Shown: piece after piece, positions 33,047-42,657 of the stretch
How positions within the stretch are numbered: the first letter of the stretch is position 1
Layout of the letters: every line of letters begins with the position of its first letter
Source of the DNA: Haloglomus salinum
GTDB taxonomy: Archaea > Halobacteriota > Halobacteria > Halobacteriales > Haloarculaceae
Assembly (NCBI RefSeq): GCF_024298825.1
Contig: NZ_CP101153.1
Coordinates: 248,001-312,000, forward strand
Length of the DNA: 64,000 nt
Reading direction: 5' to 3'
The notes under the pieces: model-generated
Databases searched by the model: none
Told to the model about the DNA's origin: nothing
What the model saw: only the letters and a program-made list of their open reading frames with translations
Translations under genes and position numbers: made by a program

Positions 33047-34159
33047 CTAGTCGGCACTCGACGCCCGGCTGAGAACTCGTCGGGAGTCGCTCGTCACGTT
33101 CACCCACAGGTGGACTTCCCGATACGCTCCGTCCACACTCGGCTCCGGTGGCACTTCGCCCCTGTACAGCAGGTACGTCAACCGTAGGTCTTCACCAGCC
33201 ATCGTCGGCTCCACGGAGTGGGGCTGGATCCACGTCTCGTTCTGCCCGAGCGTCGTCTCGAACGTCCGCAGGCGCTCCTCCTCGTGTATCGTCGCGTTGA
33301 ACGACGGCGTCACGGTCCCGTTGGCCGAGTTCACGCGTGAGACGTTGGACGTGTACGACACGTTCTGCAACATCACCACCACGCTGTAGTTCACGGACTC
33401 GTGCTCTTGGTTCCCGATTCCGACCACCAACTCCCGAGGCTCCCCACGCGTGAACTCCGTGGGATAATCGTCCGCAACCAGGTCGCCCGTCTCGTTCTGG
33501 GTCAGCAGATACAGCTCGGAGAACGACTCGCCCTGCTTGGGCACCGCAACCGCATACCCGACACTCGACACGGCCAGCACGATACTCAACACCAGCACCA
33601 CGTTCAGCACGGCGTCGGCCCGGTCATCCGGCTCGAGCATCTCCTCGCGACCGGCCGCCCACCACTCGCGATACGGCACCGCGAATCGCTCCTCCTCGGG
33701 TAACTCCCACCGACGAACAGCCCCCACGGCCACGGCCACGAGCGTGAACCCGCTCACCGAGACCATGATCGGCGCCAGCCGGATGCCCCACGGCGTGAAG
33801 TTCAGCACCAGCCCGATCAACGGTACCACGGCGATACTCAGGCCGAACGAGAGTGCGACCCGCTCGATGCCGTCGATGCCACCCTCACGCGATGCCTCGA
33901 CGTCCAGGTCCCCCTCCTCGTCCTCGTCGACATCAGGCCCCTCCCCAGCCTCGGGGAACAGCGCGGCGATGAACGCATATCCTGGGACGAACAGGACGAA
34001 CGGCAGGCCCAGCACCACCCGCAGCGGCGTCTCGCGGACGACCGGCGCGAACACGACGACTATCGTCAGCCCGACGAGCAGCGAGACGGCCGCCAGGTCC
34101 GCGGGCAGTCGCCGGACTGACGCCGGGAGGAGTAGCCACGGGTCGCGCCGTTGACTCAT
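33047..34159 (-). CDS. DUF1616 membrane protein
   Basis: DUF1616 proteins are archaeal membrane proteins found beside glycosyltransferases for S-layer glycosylation; the biochemical role is not established. The 370-residue product has four N-terminal membrane segments (about 20-40, 45-65, 105-125, 130-150) with an acidic insert (GPDVDEDEEGDLDVEASREG). A conserved linker FAVPYREWWAAGREEM and a fifth segment (VLVLSIVLAVSSVGYAVAVP) precede a C-terminal extracellular domain of about 150 residues with many N-x-S/T sites (VNYSVVVMLQNVSYTSNVSR). The ATG at 34159 is used. Confidence 0.85.
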   Translation of the reverse strand: MSQRRDPWLLLPASVRRLPADLAAVSLLVGLTIVVVFAPVVRETPLRVVLGLPFVLFVPGYAFIAALFPEAGEGPDVDEDEEGDLDVEASREGGIDGIERVALSFGLSIAVVPLIGLVLNFTPWGIRLAPIMVSVSGFTLVAVAVGAVRRWELPEEERFAVPYREWWAAGREEMLEPDDRADAVLNVVLVLSIVLAVSSVGYAVAVPKQGESFSELYLLTQNETGDLVADDYPTEFTRGEPRELVVGIGNQEHESVNYSVVVMLQNVSYTSNVSRVNSANGTVTPSFNATIHEEERLRTFETTLGQNETWIQPHSVEPTMAGEDLRLTYLLYRGEVPPEPSVDGAYREVHLWVNVTSDSRRVLSRASSAD

Positions 34160-34255
34160 CTACCGGCTGAAAGTGAGCGACCCCTAAAAGCCGGTCGGTC
34201 ACTCGCGTCGCCTCCTCACCTATTCCTCGGTCAGTCTAGTCCACGACCGGCTCGC

Positions 34256-34297
34256 TCACAGACGCTCGAGGCGGAAGCCCACGACTGAACTCGTGGG
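34256..34297 (-). repeat. Palindrome-associated element, subfamily A copy 3
   Basis: The hairpin CCCACGACTGAACTCGTGGG (34278-34297; two mismatches in the centre) is preceded on the plus strand by TCACAGACGCTCGAGGCGGAAG, the reverse of the subfamily A tail. It sits 26 bases before the left end of the complete IS605-type element. Confidence 0.65.
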
Positions 34298-34461
34298 TTT
34301 TCTCCTCGATTCCCTATCTTGATTCAGCGAGAGAATCCCGCCGTTCACGGCGGGCGTGAATCGCGTAAGCCCGGTGCGACAGTCCACGCGGTTCTGCCCG
34401 ACCGAATACCCAACGGCACAAGAGTTATCGAGATTGGGTATCTTGCATTTGGTGAGGCCAA

Positions 34462-34854
34462 ATGAAGTATAACCTGCAATACGGGTCTCATACGGTCTAC
34501 GCGCTCCAATATCACTTTGTAACCGTCACGAAGTACCGCACTGACATCCTCACCGATGAGCGACTGGAGCGCGTGGCTGAAGTTGCACACGAGATTGCAG
34601 ACGACTTCGAGGCCGACATCAAGAACGTGGACGGAGGCACCGACCACGTTCACATCCTGTTCACGACCAAACCTACCACCGACCTCACGAAGTTCATCAA
34701 CTCGCTCAAGGGCGTCACATCCCGCCGGATTCGGCAGGAGTACCCCGAGGTGAAACAGACGCTCGAAGATGCGTTCTGGCAACCGGGATATTTCCTCGCC
34801 ACGACCGGCCAAGTGAGCATCGACGTGCTGATGGACTACGTGGACGACCAGTAG
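34462..34854 (+). CDS. tnpA: TnpA, Y1 (HUH) transposase of IS200/IS605 family
   Basis: This 130-residue single-strand transposase excises and inserts the element by a Tyr-mediated mechanism at short target motifs. The HUH metal site is DHVHILF (H62, H64) and the nucleophile is Y126 in VLMDYVDDQ. The N-terminus YALQYHFVTVTKYR is canonical. Length and all key residues are normal, so it is probably active. It is followed after one base by tnpB. The left-end hairpin lies 110 bases upstream. Confidence 0.93.
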   Translation: MKYNLQYGSHTVYALQYHFVTVTKYRTDILTDERLERVAEVAHEIADDFEADIKNVDGGTDHVHILFTTKPTTDLTKFINSLKGVTSRRIRQEYPEVKQTLEDAFWQPGYFLATTGQVSIDVLMDYVDDQ

Positions 34855-34855
34855 C

Positions 34856-36112
34856 ATGACCGCGACAACCACGAAAACGCTGGAGGCCACGCTCGCCCCG
34901 CCGACAGCCCACAAAGAGCGCAAACTGTGCGACCTGCTCGACACCTACCGGGCAGGACTCCACGAGGCGTTCGAGGCCGGGTGCGAGACGATGAACGCAA
35001 CCAGCGACGTGGTGACGCCCTACGATCTGCCGTATCAGGCGAAGGCGGCCCTGTGCAACTACGTCCCGCAACTGCACGGCACCTACGACGCACAGGAGTT
35101 GGACGACGACCACCCAGTTCGACTCACCAACCAAGCCGCCAAGTTCGACCACTCACCGGAACGGGACTACGAGTTCACGTGGTGGGTGCCACAGCCCGGT
35201 CGCGGGACGAATTTCTGGATACCACTCCGTATCAACCCCGCTCAAGAAGAACTCTGGCACGACCTCGTGGACGGTGAAGCGTCGGCTGGCCAACTCCGCC
35301 TGCAACGTCACCGCACGTCGTGGACGCTTCACGTCACCGTCGAGTTTCCGGTCGAAGAACCGAATTACGACCCGACAGACGACGATGTAACACCAGTCGG
35401 CTTCGACATTGGCGAAGCACACCTGCTCGCGGGCTGTGCCTGCGAGCAGGGCACTCCGACCGACCCACTCCTCATCAACGGTGGCCGCGCTCGTCACCTC
35501 CGCAAAGAGATGCACACGACGCTCAAGCGGCTGCAAGAGCGCGAGGCCGCCCAGTGGCGGATTGACGAACGGTTCGACCACTACCAGAACGCACTCACAG
35601 ACATCATCGAGAAGGCGTCTCGGCAGGCAATCGAGTACGCCTGCCGGTTCGAGAAGCCTGTGGTCGTGCTGGAAGACCTCTCGGACATCCGCGAAGACCT
35701 CGATTACGGCGAGTGGATGAACCGACGACTCCACGCGTGGGCGTTCGCTCGCTTGCAGGAGCGTATTGAGGACAAAGCGCGAGAGTCTGGCATCCCGGTC
35801 GAATACATCCGCCCGGAGTACACGAGCCAGACGTGCCACGAGTGCGGCCACATCGGGTATCGGGACGGCGATGAGTTCCGGTGTCAGAACGACGAGTGTT
35901 GGGTGTCGGAGTATCACGCGGACATCAACGCGGCGGTCAACATCGCTGACCGCCACGACCCGTGGGGTGAGAGCCTGCCGCTGAAATCGGCGGGCGATGA
36001 CATCTCACGGGATGGGAGCGCCTGTGACAGCGCCACGACCCCCACCGAGCAGAGCCAACCACGGCAGATGACGCTCGGCGAGGTCGGGTCGGAACCCACT
36101 ACCGGTAGTTAG
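34856..36112 (+). CDS. tnpB: TnpB, RNA-guided endonuclease (copy 2)
   Basis: This 418-residue product is clearly homologous along its length to copy 1. RuvC residues are D184 (GFDIGE), E273 (VVVLEDLS) and D356 (HADINAA). The zinc ribbon cysteines are C327/C330 and C343/C348. The conserved WVPQPGRGTNFWIPLRIN block typifies this haloarchaeal subgroup. The nuclease cuts DNA matching the guide encoded at the element's edge and favours element persistence. All catalytic residues are present, so it should be active. It is translationally coupled to tnpA. Confidence 0.93.
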   Translation: MTATTTKTLEATLAPPTAHKERKLCDLLDTYRAGLHEAFEAGCETMNATSDVVTPYDLPYQAKAALCNYVPQLHGTYDAQELDDDHPVRLTNQAAKFDHSPERDYEFTWWVPQPGRGTNFWIPLRINPAQEELWHDLVDGEASAGQLRLQRHRTSWTLHVTVEFPVEEPNYDPTDDDVTPVGFDIGEAHLLAGCACEQGTPTDPLLINGGRARHLRKEMHTTLKRLQEREAAQWRIDERFDHYQNALTDIIEKASRQAIEYACRFEKPVVVLEDLSDIREDLDYGEWMNRRLHAWAFARLQERIEDKARESGIPVEYIRPEYTSQTCHECGHIGYRDGDEFRCQNDECWVSEYHADINAAVNIADRHDPWGESLPLKSAGDDISRDGSACDSATTPTEQSQPRQMTLGEVGSEPTTGS

Positions 36113-36163
36113 CCGGTATTCCCATGCAGGGAAGCCGCGCCGTTTACGGCGCGGAGGATGTCA
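36113..36163 (+). ncRNA. Predicted 3' part of the TnpB guide RNA, copy 2
   Basis: The right-end hairpin (perfect arms around 36134-36153) is followed by GGAGGATGTCA, as in the other two elements. If transcription runs through, the guide would begin GTAAACCCATCCCTCATG. The structure is directly visible; the function is inferred from studied relatives. Confidence 0.45.
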
Positions 36164-36545
36164 CGTAAACCCATCCCTCATGCTCACGCTCGGAAGAGAG
36201 AGCTCCTGGCCTGCCCAAGCTGCCCGTGACTGTCACCCTCACACACCGCGGCAAATTCGAGTCAGGTCGTTGGAACCCGTCTCTGCTGTCGTCGGCAGTT
36301 GAAAACTGTTGGTCGACTTCATCCCCACCCTGAAGGGCGAGGCTTTCGTCTCGAATCTCCCGTAACTATCACGAAGATACCATATGGATTCTTATACGAT
36401 AGCTCGCTTGGTACCGTATGCCACTGCGAAGGCGTTCACGCGAGCGACCGGGGAGTCACGCAGCGCCGGGGCGCGATTCCGGCGACCCGCGCCAGCGTAA
36501 TCGAGAACACACGGGGCGACGCCAGCCGTCGCCCGGGGGGCGGTG
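36164..36545. other. Intergenic region with an orphan IS end
   Basis: No gene is seen. At 36314-36348 the sequence GACTTCATCCCCACCCTGAAGG and onward is a diverged copy of the right end at 53069-53100 (GACATCCTCCCCGCCCTGAA), orientated as for a minus-strand tnpB that is no longer there. A TATA-like CTTATACGA lies near 36390. Confidence 0.5.
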
Positions 36546-39500
36546 ATGTCCAGCCGTCGCGTCGCCACCCTGCTTGTGGTGGCCCTGGTGCTGACCAGCG
36601 GCTGTTCGTTCCTCGGCGGCGACACCGTCGCGTTCACGGCGTCGCCGGCCAGCGTCTGTTCGGACACGCTCTCCGCGACGGGCTACTCGACCGAGGTGTC
36701 GCGCTGGGAGAACCAGTCACGGAACGTGACCGTGGCAGGACAGACACGGACGCTGCAACTCGACAGCTACGTCTCCGGCTACGACCGGACCAACGCGAGC
36801 GGGCAGACCAGGGGCGGGTTCGCGCTCTTCGCGACCCCGAAGGCGTCGGTCGCCGGGCAGGCGGCCAACCCCGTCGGCGGGATGTCCGCCCGCGATATGG
36901 TGTCGACCCTGTCCGCCGAACTCGACCAGTACGGCGAGCTATCGGACATCCAGCGGCTCGGCACGGACCAGGTGCGCGTCCTCGGGAGCGAGACCACGCG
37001 GACCCGGTTCGGCGCGACCGGGACCGACGATAACGGCGACCCGGTCGACGTGGAGCTGTCGATCCTGCGCGTCGAACACGGCTCGGACTTCGTCGTCGCC
37101 GGGAGCATCCACGAGCAGTCGAACCCGGGCGAGCGCGAACGCCTCGACCGGCTCCGCGGCTGCATCGAACACGAGGACGCCCAGCCGACCGATGCGGGGC
37201 CCACGGCCACGACGACGACCGGCCCGGACAAGAAAACGCCGACCGATACCGAGACGCCGGTTGAGGCACAGCTCGCGACGGGCTTCCACCCGCCGCAGGT
37301 CGACGGGCTCCTCTACGGCCACTCCGGCCAGCAACTCGAAGAGGGGTCGGCCGCCGAGTGGGCCGACGGCTCGGTCCGGTCGGTCACGCTCCGGTCGGCC
37401 GACGGCGAGCGGACACTGGAAGGCACGCTCTACGTGAAGGAGGTCCAGGACCGGCTCTACGTCGCCCTCTCGGCCCCGTCCGTGACGGAGTCGGCCCCCG
37501 ACCGCATCGCCGTGCAACTCGACCGCGACGGCGATGGGGAGCTGTCGGCCGGTGACGTTCGTCTCCTCCGTACCCCCAGCGACGGTGACGACGCCAGGGC
37601 CGAGGAGTCCGGCGCCGGGGTGCGTATCGAGGTGTTCCGCGATGGCGAGTGGATGGCCACCGACAGCGGCGCCGGGGCGCCCGTGGCCGCATCCGCGGCC
37701 GTCTCGCCCGCCAACACAGCGAGGGCCGCCGGACCCGGGTACGTCGTAGAGACAACAGGCGATGTCGACAGCGACACCGACGCCGGACTCGTCCTGGAGG
37801 CCGCACTCGACCGGCAGCATCTCGAGGAGGTGGCTGGGGCGGTCGATGCGGAGAGCGAGCGGACCGGCGTGTGGGTCGGCCTGGAACTCGAGGGAGAGAC
37901 CTACGGCGTCGAGCGGATCGACCTCAGCGACGAACTCACCGGGAACGGGTACCTCGATTACCGGGTCAGGCCGCGCCTGCAGTTGCCCGAGGACGAGGTC
38001 GGCGTCGACCACATCGAGGTGACCCAGAGCGTGCAGACGGCGAGCAACTCGCTCCGGCTCGTCCGCGAGAAGGAGTCGCTCGCCCGCGTGTTCGTCACGC
38101 ACGACAACAGCGACGCGACGGAGGTAACGGTCCGGCTGACGGGGTACGATGTGGGTGGCGGAACCGTCCGCACGCTCGGGACGGAGACGACGACGTTCGA
38201 TGCGCCGTCGGGAACGCCGGACCGCAACGACGGCGACGACAGCGCGAACATCGAGTTGCCGGCGAGCTGGACCGACGTGGAGGACCTCCGGCTGGAGGCC
38301 CGGGTCTACCGGCTCGGGTACCTCGACCAGACGCCCGCGGACAACAGCCAGCAGACGACCGTCTCGTTCGTCGAGACGTTCGACCCGAACATCTACTACG
38401 TCCGCCCGGACGTGCAGAGCGGCGCCGGCACCTCGCGGACCACGACGGCGACCGCGGACGCGGCCACGGCGTCGCTCGCGGATACGTATCCCGTCGCGGA
38501 CCCCACGTTCATCGAGCTCGCGGCGTCGAACGCCGACTTCGAGGGCGCGAGCACGAGCGAGCGCATCAACGAGCTGAACCGCGTCACCTTCGGGCTCCTG
38601 TGGGCGTCGGCCGCGACGACCGGCCCGAACTCGCCCGCCCGGCCGACGCAGGTGTACGGCTTCACGCCCGACTTCGCCGGCATCAGTGACCCGGCCTGGG
38701 ACAACGGCGCCTCGTACGCGTCCATCGGTGGCCCCACCGGGTCGGCCCACCGACGGATGGTCATGGCCCACGAGATAAACCACAATCTCGGCGACGACGA
38801 CTGGGGCAAGCACGTGGGCAACCGCTCGGCCAACCGGTTCGCGAACGGCTGTACGGCCGGTGCCGACGACGAGTGGTCGAGCATCAACCCGACGAACACC
38901 TACATCCAGGAGGTCGGGTGGGACCCGTCGGTCGGCATCATCCCGCAGCAGTTCCCGGAGTTCGAGAGCTACTGTCAGATCTGGGAGGTCCGGAGCACGG
39001 TTCCGGGCTGGTCCACGAACGACCCGCCGCAGTGGATCAGCGACTACCGCTGGGAACGCCTCGCCGACCGCTTCACCTCGTGGGACGACAACCCCGCGCA
39101 CCCGAACCTCCGCAGTGACGGTGGCTCCGGGTCGGCCGAGACGGCCGCCGACAGCGCGTCCGGTCGCAAGTTGCTCGGACGCGAGCGGCCGACCGCGCGG
39201 CTCATCTCGGGTGTCCTTTTCCGGGAGGGTGGCGGTGAGTTGCGCCCCACCTTCGAGCAACCCGGCCGCGTCGGGCCGGAGATTCCCGGTACCGGCGTCG
39301 GGGTCGGCGCCGGCGTCGAGGACCCCCACGCCGTCCTCGTCGTGCAGTACGATGACAGGAGCGAGCGCGAGATACCGCTCGCGGGCCGGTTCGAGGACGG
39401 ACTGGAGGAGTACGGTGACGAACCCGCGCGTCCGTTCACGGTTCCGGTCGCCGACAACGGCACCGTCAGCAGTATCACGCTCGTCGACGCCGACACGGGT

Positions 39501-40310
39501 GAGCCGCTCGACCGCCTCGCCCCGACGGACTTCCGACTCGAGGAGGCGTCGTTCGACCTGCCCGAGCGCTTCGGACGCGACCAGCCCACGCCGGTCGCGG
39601 TCGACCTCGCGGCGGAAGCCGAGGGGCCACTGTACACGCAACTCCTGTACACGCCGGACGGCACCACGCTCTACCCGTTCAGTAGCGTCCGGACCGACGG
39701 CGAGTTCACGGCCGCGTTCGACGGCCTGCCGGGCGGCGAGCGGGCGCGGTTCGTCCTCCTCGTGAGCGACGGGGTCGACACCCGGTTCGTCACCAGCGAC
39801 CCGTTCACCGTCGAGCCTGCTGCGCCGGACGTGCGCATCGCCCGGAACGAGCGCTACGTCGTCGAGGGACCCGCCCCCGAGGACGAGCAACGGGAGCGCC
39901 GACAGCTGCGTGACGACGGCGGGTCGAGCGACCGAGCCGGCGAGGAGGTCGGCGACCAGGACCTGACGACCCGGCGGGTCGGCGGGCCAGTCCGTGCGGT
40001 CGCCGGCGAGTCGGTCTCGCTGTCGGCCTCGACGCGGGACGAGTGGGGCCGGTCGCTCCCGGTGTCGGCGGTCAGCTGGCAAGCGACCGACGAGAACGGA
40101 CGGACCGTGGCCCGGCAGTCGGGCACCCCGTTCACGCACCGCTTCGCCCGACCGGGGACCTACGAGGTGACCGTGACCGGCACCGACCCGGACACCGGGC
40201 TGTCGGACACCGACACGATCCAGGTGGTGGTGTCGGCGCCGCCACTCCCGGACGCCGGACAGGTCGACGAGTTAAACGCGGCCAAGGAGGAGGCGGCCGA
40301 CCAGGGCTGA
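36546..40310 (+). CDS. Large secreted lipoprotein with metzincin-like zinc protease site
   Basis: The product is 1254 residues. An N-terminal lipobox (VLTSGCS) implies export and lipid anchoring. Residues 30-200 resemble the haloarchaeal DUF6517 lipoprotein domain (TGYSTEVSRWENQSR, then AGQTRTLQLDSYVSGY), followed by a Thr/Pro linker. The centre carries MAHEINHNLGDDDWGKH: H742-E743-x-x-H746-x-x-G749-x-x-D752, the zinc site of metzincin peptidases with Asp as third ligand. The C-terminal 100 residues (AGESVSLSASTRDEWGRSLP, then FARPGTYEVTVTGTD) look like a PKD domain. It probably digests extracellular protein at the cell surface. The ATG at 36546 directly precedes the signal peptide. The high-GC codon use fits the chromosome. 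Confidence 0.7.
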   Translation: MSSRRVATLLVVALVLTSGCSFLGGDTVAFTASPASVCSDTLSATGYSTEVSRWENQSRNVTVAGQTRTLQLDSYVSGYDRTNASGQTRGGFALFATPKASVAGQAANPVGGMSARDMVSTLSAELDQYGELSDIQRLGTDQVRVLGSETTRTRFGATGTDDNGDPVDVELSILRVEHGSDFVVAGSIHEQSNPGERERLDRLRGCIEHEDAQPTDAGPTATTTTGPDKKTPTDTETPVEAQLATGFHPPQVDGLLYGHSGQQLEEGSAAEWADGSVRSVTLRSADGERTLEGTLYVKEVQDRLYVALSAPSVTESAPDRIAVQLDRDGDGELSAGDVRLLRTPSDGDDARAEESGAGVRIEVFRDGEWMATDSGAGAPVAASAAVSPANTARAAGPGYVVETTGDVDSDTDAGLVLEAALDRQHLEEVAGAVDAESERTGVWVGLELEGETYGVERIDLSDELTGNGYLDYRVRPRLQLPEDEVGVDHIEVTQSVQTASNSLRLVREKESLARVFVTHDNSDATEVTVRLTGYDVGGGTVRTLGTETTTFDAPSGTPDRNDGDDSANIELPASWTDVEDLRLEARVYRLGYLDQTPADNSQQTTVSFVETFDPNIYYVRPDVQSGAGTSRTTTATADAATASLADTYPVADPTFIELAASNADFEGASTSERINELNRVTFGLLWASAATTGPNSPARPTQVYGFTPDFAGISDPAWDNGASYASIGGPTGSAHRRMVMAHEINHNLGDDDWGKHVGNRSANRFANGCTAGADDEWSSINPTNTYIQEVGWDPSVGIIPQQFPEFESYCQIWEVRSTVPGWSTNDPPQWISDYRWERLADRFTSWDDNPAHPNLRSDGGSGSAETAADSASGRKLLGRERPTARLISGVLFREGGGELRPTFEQPGRVGPEIPGTGVGVGAGVEDPHAVLVVQYDDRSEREIPLAGRFEDGLEEYGDEPARPFTVPVADNGTVSSITLVDADTGEPLDRLAPTDFRLEEASFDLPERFGRDQPTPVAVDLAAEAEGPLYTQLLYTPDGTTLYPFSSVRTDGEFTAAFDGLPGGERARFVLLVSDGVDTRFVTSDPFTVEPAAPDVRIARNERYVVEGPAPEDEQRERRQLRDDGGSSDRAGEEVGDQDLTTRRVGGPVRAVAGESVSLSASTRDEWGRSLPVSAVSWQATDENGRTVARQSGTPFTHRFARPGTYEVTVTGTDPDTGLSDTDTIQVVVSAPPLPDAGQVDELNAAKEEAADQG

Positions 40311-40356
40311 GCCGCCGGCCCGCTCCCTCGGTCGTCCGCTCGCGACGCCACACTTC

Positions 40357-42546
40357 TCAATCGTCCGCAGGCTCCGTGACCGAGCCGCCCTCGCGCTCCC
40401 CGAGCGCGTTCCGGACGGCCTCGACGACGGATGCTGCCTCGCTCTCGTCGGGCGCCCGTCCCGCGAAGCTCACCTGCTCGAACGCCTCGGTCACGTCACG
40501 CAGTGCCTCGAGTTGCGCCTCGGACAGCCCGGCCTCGCTGGCTCGGCGGTAGAACTCCCAGTGCGTGACCGACGACCCCTCCGTGACGGGCAGCCCACGC
40601 CGGACGGCCGCGTAGCCCGACAGCACCGCCCGGGCATAGGCCCCATCCGAGAGTGCCTCCTGTACCGCCTCCACGCCAAGTCCGTGGCCCCCGCCGCCCA
40701 CCGTGCCACCGTCGTCGCTGGATTCACCGGAGTAGCCCGCTTCCACGGCCGCGTCGTCGACCGTCTCGCCGCCGTCACGTCGACGGAGGAGCACGAACAC
40801 ACCGGCGACCAGCAGGATGCTCAGGATGCCCCCAGCGGCCACCACGGCGGGGTTCGACTCGACGAAGCCGACGGCCCGACCGAACGCACCCTCGGACGAT
40901 GCCGTCCCCCCGCTCCGCATGGTGAGTTGCTGCCGGACGCGAGCGGCCTCCAGGTTCGTTCCGGCGCCGTCGAACGCGACGACGACGCCCACCTGCTCGC
41001 TCCCGGTCGCCGGGAACGACGCGTTCGGCACCGTCACCGTCCCGCGGTAGTACCCGGTCGCGTTCGTCTCGATGGTCCGTACCAGTCGCCCGTCGACACG
41101 GACCTCGAGCTCCTGCCCGGGGACGCCCTGGCCGTCGGCCTGCAACCGGCCGACCACCCGGACCGAGCGCTCGCCGACGGCCGTCTGTACGGCCCGCGCA
41201 TCGAGGGCCGTCTCGGTCGGCGCCACCCGAACCGAGCGGCGGACGGCGTCGACGGTCACCGCCCGGTTCCGCGTCGCCCCCGCGACCGTCAGCGTCCGGT
41301 CACCCGGTGCGATTCCGGCCGGAAGGCGTGATTCCAGCACCGCGGCGCCGGTCGCGTTGGTCCGTGCTTCGCCGAGTGTCCGTCCGTCGACACGGAGCCG
41401 AAGGGGTACACCCTGCAGGTCGATGGGCTCGCTCCCGTCGGTCGTGACGCTCGCCACGGCACGCACCCCGTCGCGGTATCGGAGCGCCTCGGGCGTCTCC
41501 CCGACCGAGAGCGTCGCACGAATCCCCTCGACGGTGGCGTCAACCGTCTCGTTCGCCGGGAGATACACCGAGGTTGCGGGCGGCTGATACCACACCGACA
41601 GCGTCCGGTCGCCGGTTCGGATGGTCGTCGGCCGATAGGTCAGCCGGTACGACCCGGACTCGTCGACGGTGACCCGTGTCCGGTCGACGACTCGTGACCC
41701 ACGCCCGGGGCCGGTCGCCAGCACGACGCTGCCGTTCCGGACCGTCGTCCCGTTGGCCATCCGCACCTGCCCCGTCACGACGAGCGGGTCACGGGCCGAG
41801 ATGTTCCCCTGGGTCTCGCGGGTGGCCGTCACCGTCGTCGGGACGAACACCGCCGTGACGACCGTGTTCGTCGTGTTAGTGACGTTCGCCGTCACGGCCG
41901 CCGTGTTCTGCCTGACGGCCACGAGCGAGACGCCGGTCTGGTTGCCGATGTCGTTCGATGTCCGGGAGACGTTCGTTCCGGTCCGCTGGATGCTCCCCTG
42001 CAACTCGAGCAGCTCCCGCGCCAGCCGCCGTGCCCGAGTCGTGTTGCCGTTCCGTCGGGCCTCGCGATACTCACGGTAGGTCTGCCGGAACTGCTGTGTC
42101 TCGTTCGCGAACTCCTGTTGCTCTTCCTGGAGGTCGCGGTACGACTCGGCCGACTCGGAATCGTTCTCGGTACCTCCGGCATCCCGCCCGGTCACGTCGA
42201 CGTACTTCGACAGCGCGTCGCTGTAGCTCCCGTTCAACTCCTCGCACGCGTCGTAGTTCCCGATGCGGATGCCTTCCGAGCAGTCGACCGTGATCTCACC
42301 CATCCGGCCGGCGAGCTGCCCGCGGACCGCGGCGAGGTCCCCGTTCTGGTCGGTCTCTTCCGGGTCGCGATGCCGAACCGCCGTCGTGTTGTTCTCGGCC
42401 TGGAGCGCCCCGACATGCGAGTCGAGGGCAGCGAACTCGCCGGCACCGGAACGTTCCGGAGTGCTCGCTCCAGCGGCGCTGACGGGTGGGACGATACTCG
42501 CAAGCGCGAGCGCGAGCACCAGCACGAGGACGACACGACGGCGCAC
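40357..42546 (-). CDS. Exported single-pass membrane protein with DUF4129-like C-terminus
   Basis: The product is 729 residues. It has a signal peptide (RRRVVLVLVLALALASIVPP), an N-terminal coiled coil (YRDLQEEQQEFANETQQFRQ), then several beta-sandwich units of about 100 residues with many N-x-T/S sites (VTGQVRMANGTTVRNGSVVL; VRVVGRLQADGQGVPGQELE). A membrane helix (AAGGILSILLVAGVFVLL) precedes a cytosolic tail (VTHWEFYRRASEAGLSEAQL, then LRDVTEAFEQVSFAG) matching the DUF4129 C-terminal domain of transglutaminase/DUF58/MoxR clusters. It is divergent from the DUF58 gene, so it probably works with it in a cell-surface chaperone-like system. Confidence 0.7.
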   Translation of the reverse strand: MRRRVVLVLVLALALASIVPPVSAAGASTPERSGAGEFAALDSHVGALQAENNTTAVRHRDPEETDQNGDLAAVRGQLAGRMGEITVDCSEGIRIGNYDACEELNGSYSDALSKYVDVTGRDAGGTENDSESAESYRDLQEEQQEFANETQQFRQTYREYREARRNGNTTRARRLARELLELQGSIQRTGTNVSRTSNDIGNQTGVSLVAVRQNTAAVTANVTNTTNTVVTAVFVPTTVTATRETQGNISARDPLVVTGQVRMANGTTVRNGSVVLATGPGRGSRVVDRTRVTVDESGSYRLTYRPTTIRTGDRTLSVWYQPPATSVYLPANETVDATVEGIRATLSVGETPEALRYRDGVRAVASVTTDGSEPIDLQGVPLRLRVDGRTLGEARTNATGAAVLESRLPAGIAPGDRTLTVAGATRNRAVTVDAVRRSVRVAPTETALDARAVQTAVGERSVRVVGRLQADGQGVPGQELEVRVDGRLVRTIETNATGYYRGTVTVPNASFPATGSEQVGVVVAFDGAGTNLEAARVRQQLTMRSGGTASSEGAFGRAVGFVESNPAVVAAGGILSILLVAGVFVLLRRRDGGETVDDAAVEAGYSGESSDDGGTVGGGGHGLGVEAVQEALSDGAYARAVLSGYAAVRRGLPVTEGSSVTHWEFYRRASEAGLSEAQLEALRDVTEAFEQVSFAGRAPDESEAASVVEAVRNALGEREGGSVTEPADD

Positions 42547-42657
42547 GTTCGTCCCGACCGTGGCCCCAGGGCATCAAAGAGGCTCCGCCTCGGACTGGAC
42601 CCCTCGCGAGACCCGGAGAGGGAAGCTTTCAACTCCTCCACCCCTTACCACGACGGT

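Larger units (their letters stand above)
34324..36163 (+). mobile_element. Complete IS605-type element (tnpA + tnpB)
   Basis: The left end begins after TTGAT (34319-34323) with a GAGAATCCCGCCGTTCACGG hairpin. The right end is the GCCGCGCCGTTTACGGCGCG hairpin (36134-36153) followed by GAGGATGTCA. Both genes are intact and point the same way, one base apart, so this copy could be autonomous and could mobilise the tnpA-less elements at 1706 and 53069. Confidence 0.8.

Noticed and set aside
36939-40139. 1066-codon minus-strand frame opposite the metalloprotease lipoprotein
   Set aside because: High-GC DNA gives long antisense frames. The product is Arg-rich and the plus-strand gene has signal peptide, lipobox and zinc site.
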